Notes: a model not told the origin generated them from the sequence alone. A stretch of DNA of 15,658 bases from an uncultured Desulfobacterium sp. (GCA_937124525.1 CAKZLA010000110.1:1-15658); one strand, 5' to 3'; numbered from the stretch's first letter, positions 6,696 through 13,981 are shown. Made by a program: numbers and translations.

Positions 6696-7559
6696 TTATT
6701 TTTTCACGGCAGAGTGGATCCCTGCTGATTCTTTCTGCTGGTTCACGAGATGAGTCATGACCTGGTTGTTCTTTCGAGTCTGATCAATCAATTCCCTGAG
6801 ATGGTCGCCAATATTTTTTAAATCTGCAACCGACAAGTTGGTGTTATTACCTAATGTTTCTTCTGTATCAACCAGACGGGTGACCCCGGACAGCCACTCT
6901 TCCATTTCATTAAAAAACCTGTTCTGTGCATGACCTGCCTGAATATCAACAAACCCCAACACCAAAGAACCGCCTAACCCAAACAGGGATGAACTAAAAG
7001 CTGTGCCCATTCCTTTAAGCGGTTCTTCAAGGCCTTGCTTTAGATGACTGACAACATTTATAAAATCTTGGGTTCCTACTTCCAGACCGCTGATGACTTG
7101 TCCCACAGTACCGATGGTCTGGAGCAGCCCCCAGAAAGTTCCCAGAAGCCCCAGGAATACCAACAAGCTGATCATGTATTTGGAGATTTCTCTGGACTCG
7201 TCCAGATGGCCTCGAATCCCATCCAACACTGTCTGAAGAGATAATGCAGACAAGCGGAAGCGGTCCCGATGAATCTCCTTTAGATGCTTGGCAAGGGGAG
7301 CTAACAGTACGGGTTCCGTGACAGACAGACCAGGGTCTCCTGTACGAAAAATTTTTAACCACTTGATTTCGGGTTCCAACCTTTGAATCTGGAAGATATT
7401 AATTCCAATACCCACACAAAGAGCTGCAAGTATAATAAGATTAAAACCCCAATTTGCCATGAATGCCATTTTAAGTGATGCTGACAGGAGAAGACAAATG
7501 CCCATCACTATCAAAAGATAAAAAAATGTCAGGAAAAGATAATGCCGTGGATTTGTCAT
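6696..7559 (-). CDS. MotA/TolQ/ExbB family ion-channel protein
   Basis: The 287-aa membrane protein starts at ATG 7559 with AGGAG at 7567-7563. Predicted membrane helices are at about 8-28, 38-57, 129-153 and 185-207. This four-helix layout with a cytoplasmic section (about 60-125) between helix pairs is that of MotA/ExbB. The last two helices carry SLLVFLGLLGTFWGLLQTIG and GMGTAFSSSLFGLGGS, matching the channel-lining helices of the MotA/TolQ/ExbB family. A roughly 75-residue cytoplasmic tail follows. Its partner is the MotB/OmpA-like protein encoded 12 nt downstream; together they should form a 5:2-type stator-like ion channel anchored to peptidoglycan. The process it powers is not evident. 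The short cytoplasmic tail argues against ZorA of Zorya defence systems. Confidence 0.85.
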   Translation of the reverse strand: MTNPRHYLFLTFFYLLIVMGICLLLSASLKMAFMANWGFNLIILAALCVGIGINIFQIQRLEPEIKWLKIFRTGDPGLSVTEPVLLAPLAKHLKEIHRDRFRLSALSLQTVLDGIRGHLDESREISKYMISLLVFLGLLGTFWGLLQTIGTVGQVISGLEVGTQDFINVVSHLKQGLEEPLKGMGTAFSSSLFGLGGSLVLGFVDIQAGHAQNRFFNEMEEWLSGVTRLVDTEETLGNNTNLSVADLKNIGDHLRELIDQTRKNNQVMTHLVNQQKESAGIHSAVKK

Positions 7560-7611
7560 AGGCTCCTGCCCCTTAATCTGATAGGTTATCCAAATTTTAT
7601 AGCTCTTAGTC

Positions 7612-7815
7612 TCAGGTGTTTTTTAGTTTTTCATAGAATATTGAATACCTCCTGGGACTTTCATCCCATGTAAACAATTGCCCCATGGCCCGTTGCTGCA
7701 TTGGCAGATACAAGGACTGATCAACATGGGCATGGCTGTGCACATGAACCCTGTGTCCTAATATGCTTTGTTTCACGGTGGAGCCACTGATGATACAGCC
7801 AGCTGACACCGTGTT
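7612..7815 (-). pseudogene. glgC: glgC (glucose-1-phosphate adenylyltransferase) 3' remnant
   Basis: The minus-strand frame ending at TGA 7614-7612 contains VSAGCIISGSTVKQSILGHR, then VHVHSHAHVDQSL. These match the hexapeptide-repeat left-handed beta-helix at the C-terminus of GlgC (ADP-glucose synthesis for glycogen). After that, the rest of the helix is missing. The frame passes through unrelated residues to WDESPRRYSIFYEK, which may correspond to the family's terminal D-x-x-RRY-S segment, implying an internal deletion. The N-terminal nucleotidyltransferase domain (about 300 residues) is absent; sequence upstream of 7815 is AT-rich and unrelated. It ends 53 nt before the motA-like start and is not functional. 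Confidence 0.65.
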
Positions 7816-8060
7816 ACACTTTACTGAAAAAAAATATCTTACACTCAATGATCAGATTTAAGATTAAAGAACGACCTTAAAAAGGTAACGCTTTTATTGG
7901 AGATACGGACAAAGTATATGTAATAGCTGTTATGTTGTCAATTCTGGTGTTAAGAATAAGGTTATTACCGGGAAAGGCCATGCCCGGTTGTGTAGAATTT
8001 CATATGGTTGAAGATAAGAACTGGGTGGATTTTATCATAAAAAGCAAAAGGAAAACAATC

Positions 8061-8231
8061 ATGACAACCTGTAAAGTAGGACTGGCCCTTGGAAGCGGTT
8101 CCTCCAGGGGATGGGCACACATAGGGGGCATTGAAGCACTTTTTTTTGCATTATTTTCTGCATTAGACATTATATCTATTTTCCACAACCTATTGATTTT
8201 ACTGAGAAGGTTACTTTTAGAAATTCAATAA
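8061..8231 (+). pseudogene. Patatin-like phospholipase 5' remnant
   Basis: From ATG 8061, with a weak AGG upstream, the first 27 codons read MTTCKVGLALGSGSSRGWAH and then IGGIEAL. This is a textbook patatin/RssA N-terminus with the oxyanion-hole motif G-x-G-x-x-R-G. At about 8142 the similarity ends abruptly: the next codons encode a hydrophobic, Leu/Ile-rich run of unrelated sequence to the TAA at 8229-8231. The catalytic Ser (G-x-S-x-G) and Asp of the Ser-Asp dyad are absent. The gene was therefore truncated by deletion or insertion. The frame is also open upstream to 7932, but that part shows no family similarity. Confidence 0.65.
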
Positions 8232-8284
8232 AATCAAACGCTTAACCTAAATAGGTATAATGACTAATGAACAAACACTTTGAA

Positions 8285-8358
8285 TTGACATATGTCAGGC
8301 CTTGATCATCCAGGATGATATCTTTCAACTCAGCCAGCTGACACAATAAATAATGTCA
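8285..8358. repeat. Cluster of small palindromes and a repeated TTGACATATG
   Basis: GACATATGTC (8287-8296) is a perfect palindrome. ATCATCC (8305-8311) and GGATGAT (8313-8319) form a perfect inverted repeat around one base. TGACA (8339-8343) and TGTCA (8354-8358) form another. TTGACATATG occurs at 8285-8294 and again at 8378-8387, where it is the -35 part of a strong promoter. These could be operator sites of a lost gene; no regulator is assigned. Confidence 0.45.
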
Positions 8359-8377
8359 ATTTATTAAATTCACGTTC

Positions 8378-8405
8378 TTGACATATGCTCAATATTCATT
8401 ATAAT
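8378..8405 (+). promoter_or_regulatory. Consensus-quality sigma70-type promoter
   Basis: TTGACA at 8378-8383 and TATAAT at 8400-8405 are both exact consensus hexamers with a 16-nt spacer. The predicted transcript would start near 8412. No protein-coding gene begins soon downstream: the first is at 8790, and the interval is filled by a structured, non-coding-looking stretch. The promoter is seen directly; activity is inferred. Confidence 0.6.
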
Positions 8406-8431
8406 ACCGGAAAAATCATGGAGAAAATGAA

Positions 8432-8660
8432 TTTCAACTACCCCTCCTGAATCAGAGATTCGGAAGGAGCTTGTAAAAGCCCAAGTTGAATAGCCTAAGT
8501 CTTAACTGACTACGTTGGGCAGGATGCAGATACCTTTGATGTAATCAAAGCGCTATCGTGGCTCTGTAAAAGCTCTGTGAGGTAGGGGAGGTCAACCACA
8601 TTGCGAAACCTGCTGAACATTGGCGAGGCGAACCTTACCCCCTTCTCGGAGGGTGATAAT
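8432..8660 (+). ncRNA. Structured RNA candidate, possibly a group II intron domain I fragment
   Basis: This stretch is more GC-rich than its flanks and full of complementary segments. CTCCT-GAATC (8444-8453) pairs with GATTC-GGA-AGGAG (8457-8469) around AGA. TTCAACT (8432-8438) pairs with AGTTGAA (8484-8490), closing that hairpin. GCCCAA pairs with TTGGGC around 8478-8520. The later part (ACATTGCGAAACCTGCTGAAC at about 8599-8619, then GGCGAGGCGAACCTTACCCC) recalls domain I of bacterial group II introns. No intron 5' GUGYG, no domain V and no reverse transcriptase are present, so at most this is a fragment. It could instead be a free-standing small RNA driven by the promoter at 8378-8405. The family assignment is from memory and weak. 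Confidence 0.4.
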
Positions 8661-8789
8661 AATTAAAATGTTTTTTATATTGATTTTAAAAATATATCCC
8701 TGAGTGATACCATCTGAATACTCCTTATAAAGCATTCTTGACAACCCATTGATATCATCCGTTAACCCGAACAACCATAGGAAAATTAT

Positions 8790-9182
8790 ATGACAAAAAT
8801 TGCCATTATTCGCTGTGAAAAAAATGAAAATCGTTGCCCTTTGACCGGGTGTTTTAACTGCCTGATTGAAAATAAACAGGGATTTGCCCGGTATGAAGAT
8901 GCCTCTATGCCCGGCGGAGTATTTACCTGTAGATGTCCCGGGGATAATGTGGTGGGGTTTGCAAAAATTTTAAAATCCAAGGGGGTGGATGCCATCCATT
9001 TTGTTACCTGTACCTTTGCCACCAAAAAAGAGGGTAAATGGGAAGATGCCGATGGTGGGTTCTGTGATAACATTGACGCCATCATTGACCAGGTTCACCA
9101 GGATACCGGCATGACCTGTGTCAAAGGCTCAGCCCATCTGCCGGAAAATTATACGCCCAGGGTGTGGGAGAAACAGGTATGA
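8790..9182 (+). CDS. CGGC domain-containing protein, cysteine-rich
   Basis: The 130-aa cytoplasmic protein starts at ATG 8790, with AGGA at 8779-8782 and a 7-nt spacer. It begins MTKIAIIRCEKNENRCP and has nine cysteines (9, 16, 21, 24, 47, 49, 74, 92, 110). The layout matches the CGGC domain: a Rossmann-like start IAIIRC, a central Cys-rich turn before a helix (VVGFAKILKSKG), and then AIHFVTCTFA. The defining CGGCPG turn is changed to CRCPG (47-51), one residue shorter and without the Gly-Gly pair. The family is proposed to bind metal or an Fe-S cluster, but its function is not established. The stop codon overlaps the next gene's ATG (ATGA), so the two are translationally coupled. Confidence 0.82.
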   Translation: MTKIAIIRCEKNENRCPLTGCFNCLIENKQGFARYEDASMPGGVFTCRCPGDNVVGFAKILKSKGVDAIHFVTCTFATKKEGKWEDADGGFCDNIDAIIDQVHQDTGMTCVKGSAHLPENYTPRVWEKQV

Positions 9183-9925
9183 CAACCTACACCATTCATC
9201 CCATTGTTCTGGGAACAAAGGTGTTTGATAAAAGTATGATGACCTATCAGTACGGGGCAGGGGAGTCTTATACCATTCCCATTTATAGCTGGTATATCAA
9301 GGGAGGGGATAAAAATATTCTGGTGGATACCGGAGAAATGAGCCCCATTCAGTCCAAAGAGCGGGAAAAGGCCATTGGGGGAAAAATTTATAAATTTGAG
9401 GAGGGGCTTGCCAAATTTGGTCTCACCCCTGAATCCATTGACATCATTATCCACACCCATCTTCACAACGACCATTGTGAAAATGATTATAAATGCACAA
9501 ATGCGGATATTTATGTCCACGAAAAAGAGTTGAAGCGGGTCCATGATCCCCATCCATTGGATTTTCGGTATCTGGAGGATTACATCGAAGATGTGGAAGA
9601 AAATGGGCAAATTCGGGTAATGACCGGCGACACAGAGGTGGTGCCCGGCATCAGCTGTATTCATACCCCGGTTCACACCGACGGGGGCATGAGTGTGGCC
9701 ATTGATACGGATAAAGGAAAGGCGATTATAACAGGGTTTTGTGTTATCAAGGAAAATTTTGATCCCCCCAAAGAAATCCGGGCCATGGAGATGGAAGTCA
9801 TTCCTCCGGGAACCCTGGTAAATGCCTTTGATGCCTATGATATCATGCTGAAAATCCGGGACATGGCAGACATTCTGCTTCCATTACATGAACCTGAATT
9901 TGCCGGGGTGGATTGCATTCCTTGA
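9179..9925 (+). CDS. Metallo-beta-lactamase-fold hydrolase (AHL-lactonase-like branch)
   Basis: I place the start at ATG 9179, giving 248 aa, rather than at the GTG at 9164. It overlaps the upstream stop codon as ATGA and has GGGAG at 9166-9170 with an 8-nt spacer. The metal motif HTHLHNDH gives H94-x-H96-x-D98-H99. The third-strand His is H166 in HTPVHTDGG, and the last His is H237 in LPLHEPEF. This order resembles the N-acyl homoserine lactonase group of the MBL superfamily. The Asp that usually bridges the two metals, expected after the ITG turn, appears to be Cys188 (ITGFC). No signal peptide is seen. The substrate is unknown; lactone, ester or thioester hydrolysis are family possibilities. 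It probably works with the coupled CGGC protein. Confidence 0.85.
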   Translation: MTTYTIHPIVLGTKVFDKSMMTYQYGAGESYTIPIYSWYIKGGDKNILVDTGEMSPIQSKEREKAIGGKIYKFEEGLAKFGLTPESIDIIIHTHLHNDHCENDYKCTNADIYVHEKELKRVHDPHPLDFRYLEDYIEDVEENGQIRVMTGDTEVVPGISCIHTPVHTDGGMSVAIDTDKGKAIITGFCVIKENFDPPKEIRAMEMEVIPPGTLVNAFDAYDIMLKIRDMADILLPLHEPEFAGVDCIP

Positions 9926-9957
9926 GACCCGGGAAGGACGAATGGGGTCAGGATGCC

Positions 9958-10017
9958 ATGAAAAAACCCGTTGTCGACGTTGATAAGGCTGACATGTGCC
10001 CCCAGCCTGGTGCATAA
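9958..10017 (+). pseudogene. Possible 19-codon gene fragment (ferredoxin-like N-terminus)
   Basis: ATG 9958, preceded by AGGA and 33 nt after the MBL stop codon, opens a frame reading MKKPVVDVDKADMCPQPGA to TAA 10015-10017. The first part resembles the N-terminus of 2[4Fe-4S] ferredoxins (KPVVD-x-D-x-C), but no CxxCxxC follows. Its stop codon directly abuts the stop codon of the convergent CheB-CheR gene. It may be the stub of a third operon gene cut off by a rearrangement, or chance. Confidence 0.25.
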
Positions 10018-12762
10018 TCACAGAACTTTTTTTTTTGCTGCCATGTGTTCGCCCTGGTGGGCGGTGGAGCGCAGTGATTCACTTTCTTGCAGTGCGGCTT
10101 CCACCCGTTTTGTTTTGCTGATGTCCACAAAGGTGATCACTGCCCCTTCAATCACGTTGGCCAGGGTGCGGTAGGGCTGTATACGTAAAGTGTACCAATT
10201 GCCCGCCGCTGTTTCAACCTCCACCTCTCTGGAGACCAATGTGTCCAGCACCGTCTGGACATCTATCATCAGTCTGTCGTAGCCGGTTAAGTTGGAAACC
10301 ACATGGGCCACGGGACGTCCTACGTCACTGGGAATAAGGTTTATGATGCTGGTGGCTGCCGGGGTGAAGCGAAGAATGCACAGGTGGTGATCCACAAATA
10401 TCGTAGCAATACCCGTGCCGGCCAGCAGATTGTTCATGTCGTTGTTGAGCATTAACAAATCTGCCACTTTGGTTTTTAGTTCGGTGTTCACCGTGGATAA
10501 TTCCTCGTTCATTGATTGCAATTCCTCTTTGGAGGTTTCCAACTCTTCGTTGGTGGATTGCAGCTCTTCATTCATGGACTGCATCTCCTCATTGGAGGAT
10601 TTGAGTTCCTCGTTGGAGGTCTCCAGCTCTTCATTGGTGGTCTGAAGGTACTCCTCCTTTGCCCTGAGTTCCAGCTTGAGTCCGGCGATGTATCCCTCTG
10701 CATCGCCATTGGGGGAAGAACTGTTGTCATTATCTGACTGTAATGGAACAATGCGTTGATTTCGTCCTGGGTCAACAACGGGGGGGACGTCCTCCAGGAC
10801 GACAAGAAATAGAGGTTCTTTAATGGTTGCAGCAAGGCCTGTTGTCAAAGGGCACACTGTGACGTTGACCTTGGTGTGATCTCCATTGGTTTTGACCCAT
10901 AAACCCGGGCGTTTTACCATGGTTTTCTCGGTCACGGTTTTGTGCAGGGCCATGGTTAACTCCTGTTGCAACCCCTCGCGGGCCATTTTTAAAATATTGT
11001 TGATGCCGGATTCCCCTGGCGTCGGCTCCAGAAACATACCGGTACGACCGTGGAGATAGAGGATATTACCCTGGCCATCCACCAGGGCAGCCGCTGGGGC
11101 TATCTGCTGCAGCAGGGCCTGTTCGGTGATCTCCCGCAGTGGCAGTTTAACTCCATTGCTTTTTTCCCCGATAGTCGGGGAGATTCCGGTATTTTTGATC
11201 GACATGGGTGGCATAAATCTCTGCTGTGCCATGCGCTGTATGCTATGTCCATTCTCCCTGCGTTGATACAATTTCATTTTTCGGTCCACTGTTGCAAACA
11301 GGTCCCCAAATTCACCCACGGTTTCCGAAGTGCCAAGGAAGAGAAAACCACCCGGGTTCAAGGCATAGTGAAATAGTGGTATAATCTTTTTTTGTAATTC
11401 TCCATTCATATAAATTAGAAGATTACGGCAGCTGATGATGTCGATTTTTGAGAAAGGTGGATCTTTGATCACATTTTGTTCGGAAAAAATCAGCATGTCC
11501 CGGATGTCCTTATGAATACGGTAAATGTTGCCGTCATACTCTGTGGAAAAATAGTTTTCCAGTCGTTCCGGGGTAATATCGTCGGCAATGCTGGGCGGAT
11601 AGAGTCCGCCACGGGCTGTGCTAATGGCCTGGCTGTCAATATCTGTGGCAAAGACCTGAATTTTGAAATGCTGTTTCATTAGTTGCCGCCGTTGGTCAAG
11701 AAGGATGGCCAGGGAATAGGCCTCTTCTCCGGTGGAACATCCCGGTATCCATACACGGATTATACCTCCGGAGGGTTTGTCAATAAAGAGCCGGGTAATG
11801 GCCAGTTGATCCAGGGCCTTAAAAGCATCTTTATCACGAAAAAAACTGGTAACACCGATTAAAAGATCCCGGAACAACGATTCTACCTCGACGGGTGTCT
11901 GGTGCAGATGTTTTACATATTCGTTCATTGTTTTGATCTGGTGAACGGCCATGCGTCGCTGGATGCGACGGAGGATGGTATTGGGTTTATACTGGGAAAA
12001 GTCATGGCCGGTCTGCACCCGCAGCAGGATAAAAATTTTTTTTAATATATTTTCGATTTTGTGAGAGGGGATGGAGGTTTTTCGGAAGGCAGAGTCCAAG
12101 ACCTGGGTAACATAGGCAATGAGCTGGGCGGGCATTTCCTTTGGTGGAAGCTCGTAATCCACCATATCCGTGGCAATTGCGCTACGAGGCATGCCATTGT
12201 ACTTGGTGGAATCCGGGGATTGGACCATGGTCATGCCGCCTTTCCCCTTGATGGTTCGCAGACTCAGGGTGCCGTCGCTGCCGGTACCAGAAAGTATGAC
12301 GCAGATAGCACGTTCGTTCTGATCCCGGGCCAGGGAATTAAAGAAAAAATCAATGGGCAGATGCTTTCCGGGGGAGGCAGAGGATTCCATTAAGTGAAGA
12401 GATCCATTGATAAAAGCCATATCCCGGTTGGGGGGGATTATGTAGACACAATTGGGTTGAACAATCATGCCATCCTGGACTTCATAGACCTTCATCTTGG
12501 TGTAACGCTGAATAAGATTGGCAAGGATACTTTTGTGATCAGGGGGCATGTGCTGCACCAGAACAAAGGCCATATTTATGTCGGTGTTGACGGGCATACC
12601 CGAAAAAAAAGATTCAATGGCCGCAAGTCCTCCGGCAGAGGCTCCGATACCGACAATGGGAAAACCGGTATCGATATTGTGGTTTGTTTCTTTTGTTGAG
12701 ATGGTGACAGAACCTGATATTGTTTTAGGTGATCTTTGGGAATTTATTTTATTTGATGCCAT
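10018..12762 (-). CDS. CheB-CheR fusion with two PAS domains and NEEL heptad coiled coil
   Basis: I choose ATG 12762-12760, giving 914 aa. AGGAGG at 12773-12768 sits 5 nt upstream, much better than the TTG seven codons earlier. Domain order is CheB methylesterase (about 30-225), CheR methyltransferase (about 230-505), PAS (about 540-660), coiled coil (about 693-775) and PAS (about 780-885). The CheB triad is Ser42 (GIGASAGG), His71 (VQHMP) and Asp163 (GTGSDG). The CheR SAM site is PGCSTGEEAYS (about 340-350), with the SCRNLLIY block later. The coiled coil repeats a seven-residue NEEL/SNEEL unit about seven times. No receiver domain and no kinase are present; the C-terminus ends in a short Lys-rich tail. 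Such fusions methylate and demethylate receptors or act in sensory signalling. No chemoreceptor gene is nearby, so its partner is unknown. Confidence 0.92.
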   Translation of the reverse strand: MASNKINSQRSPKTISGSVTISTKETNHNIDTGFPIVGIGASAGGLAAIESFFSGMPVNTDINMAFVLVQHMPPDHKSILANLIQRYTKMKVYEVQDGMIVQPNCVYIIPPNRDMAFINGSLHLMESSASPGKHLPIDFFFNSLARDQNERAICVILSGTGSDGTLSLRTIKGKGGMTMVQSPDSTKYNGMPRSAIATDMVDYELPPKEMPAQLIAYVTQVLDSAFRKTSIPSHKIENILKKIFILLRVQTGHDFSQYKPNTILRRIQRRMAVHQIKTMNEYVKHLHQTPVEVESLFRDLLIGVTSFFRDKDAFKALDQLAITRLFIDKPSGGIIRVWIPGCSTGEEAYSLAILLDQRRQLMKQHFKIQVFATDIDSQAISTARGGLYPPSIADDITPERLENYFSTEYDGNIYRIHKDIRDMLIFSEQNVIKDPPFSKIDIISCRNLLIYMNGELQKKIIPLFHYALNPGGFLFLGTSETVGEFGDLFATVDRKMKLYQRRENGHSIQRMAQQRFMPPMSIKNTGISPTIGEKSNGVKLPLREITEQALLQQIAPAAALVDGQGNILYLHGRTGMFLEPTPGESGINNILKMAREGLQQELTMALHKTVTEKTMVKRPGLWVKTNGDHTKVNVTVCPLTTGLAATIKEPLFLVVLEDVPPVVDPGRNQRIVPLQSDNDNSSSPNGDAEGYIAGLKLELRAKEEYLQTTNEELETSNEELKSSNEEMQSMNEELQSTNEELETSKEELQSMNEELSTVNTELKTKVADLLMLNNDMNNLLAGTGIATIFVDHHLCILRFTPAATSIINLIPSDVGRPVAHVVSNLTGYDRLMIDVQTVLDTLVSREVEVETAAGNWYTLRIQPYRTLANVIEGAVITFVDISKTKRVEAALQESESLRSTAHQGEHMAAKKKVL
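10489..10641 (-). repeat. In-gene 21-bp-period repeat encoding NEEL heptads
   Basis: About seven tandem units of roughly 21 bp encode the pattern S/T-N-E-E-L/M-x-S within the CheB-CheR-PAS protein. Each is a coiled-coil heptad with alternating codon choices. The repeat is expected for this family and forms a helical linker between the PAS domains. Slippage could change the number of heptads. Confidence 0.75.
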
Positions 12763-12958
12763 GGTGGCCTCCTGTATTGACAAACCCTTTTTTTATTGGG
12801 TTTGATCTCGGGCGTCCAAAAAAATAACAAACTGATTTAATAGGAATTTTTGGGCAAAATTGCAAAGTAAATTCACATAAGATACTCCCTGATTTAATAA
12901 AACGAATAAAAACCATTGTCATCCTCTATCTGGCCCTAAAATGTACTTTACGTTTTTT

Positions 12959-13087
12959 GGGGTTGGTCATAACATGGGCAATCTTGTGATGGAATTTTAA
13001 TGGTAAAAAATAAATCCTGTTATTACGGAATCTTGCGATGAGTAAAATTCTACTTCCCGTATAGCGGCCCAGCTTATGACCAACCCC
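12959..13087. repeat. 129-bp imperfect palindrome with 14-bp perfect ends
   Basis: GGGGTTGGTCATAA at 12959-12972 is the exact reverse complement of TTATGACCAACCCC at 13074-13087. The match continues inward over a two-base mismatch to TGGGC/GCCCA, making 21-base arms (12959-12979 and 13067-13087). Weaker inner complementarity around GAATTTTA near 12994 and TAAAATTC near 13043 suggests a longer cruciform. It has the form of a miniature inverted-repeat element; no flanking target duplication is obvious. Confidence 0.6.
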
Positions 13088-13232
13088 CATTTTTCTAAGG
13101 ATGACCATCGGAAAATGGGCATTCAACCCGTGAAAATTTAAAGCAGGAATAAAGGATGCCAAAATTTTTGTGAGAAAAAATCTAAGCTCCTGGAATTATT
13201 ATGACCGTTTTAAAAAAATCTCGTATGAGAGA

Positions 13233-13449
13233 CAATACCTTCGCCATTTATGTTTTGCTTTTTTATTGAAGTGCCTTTTTGTGTTCTGCCCTTCGGTTGA
13301 CCTTGAAAAGGCTATGATTACGGTGATTTGTAATTAAAATACGACCATTGTTTTTCAGGGCAGTATTTAATACGGTGGGCATTTTTCAATACACTTGTAA
13401 CGCGGTCTTGTTCGCGGACCCCAAAAGATAAAATTTGGCGAAGGTATTG
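13233..13449. repeat. 217-bp segment bounded by 14-bp perfect inverted repeats
   Basis: CAATACCTTCGCCA at 13233-13246 is the exact reverse complement of TGGCGAAGGTATTG at 13436-13449. Inside, CTGCCCT (13286-13292) is complementary to AGGGCAG (13357-13363), giving a nested pair. No open frame of note lies between. It could be a miniature non-autonomous element or two regulator sites. Confidence 0.5.
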
Positions 13450-13981
13450 AGAAAGAAAATTAATTAAGGGAGTTCATAGGAAATAATTTAATTTACCCAA
13501 CATTAATGAACTTCATACTGACTATTTGGAGTTTTGCATGTAAAAATGGGTAATTTTATTAATAGTCCCTAAGGTCATTTATACCCATCCAAAAGTCACA
13601 ATTTTTCATAATATATTTAAATATATTAAGGCTAACGAGATCTCTTTCCATTGAATTCTCCAAAATCTAAATTGTTGAATTGTACCTGTTAGTCAAAGTT
13701 AGTACAAAGCATAGTCAAAAACTTATGACTGATGACCCTACCCTAAAAGACCAAAAAACCCAACAATATAGTCATGATCTAGCATCCTTTATAACAGCTC
13801 AAATATATCAGCTCAAAATTAGTTTGCAGTTTTTTTGAGCCGATCTCCTGAAAATAACCGATCGGGATGGGGGAGGCATCCTCAATGGTTGTTTTGCTTT
13901 TTTCTCCAATTTTTTCATTTGTTTTTGCTTTTCATTTTTAAAAATGATAAATCTATTTTTGTATTTTTTATACTTAGGGAG

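Noticed and set aside
5406..7559. Zorya anti-phage system (ZorA/ZorB-like pair)
   Set aside because: The A subunit is only 287 aa and lacks the long ZorA tail. No zorC, zorD or zorE-like gene is adjacent; the next genes are an IS relic, an aminotransferase and pseudogenes.
8738..8766. Promoter (TTGACA at 8738-8743) for the CGGC-MBL operon
   Set aside because: No acceptable -10 hexamer lies 15-19 nt downstream; the bases at 8761-8766 are GTTAAC. The operon's promoter remains unidentified.
10489..10641. Tandem repeats that could suggest a CRISPR array
   Set aside because: The period is 21 bp with no spacers, in frame with NEEL heptads of a coiled coil. It is protein-coding repetition.
12926..13162. 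78-codon open frame on the minus strand
   Set aside because: It spans the imperfect palindrome at 12959-13087, has no ribosome binding site of note and resembles no family I know. Its composition is that of chance translation of a repeat.
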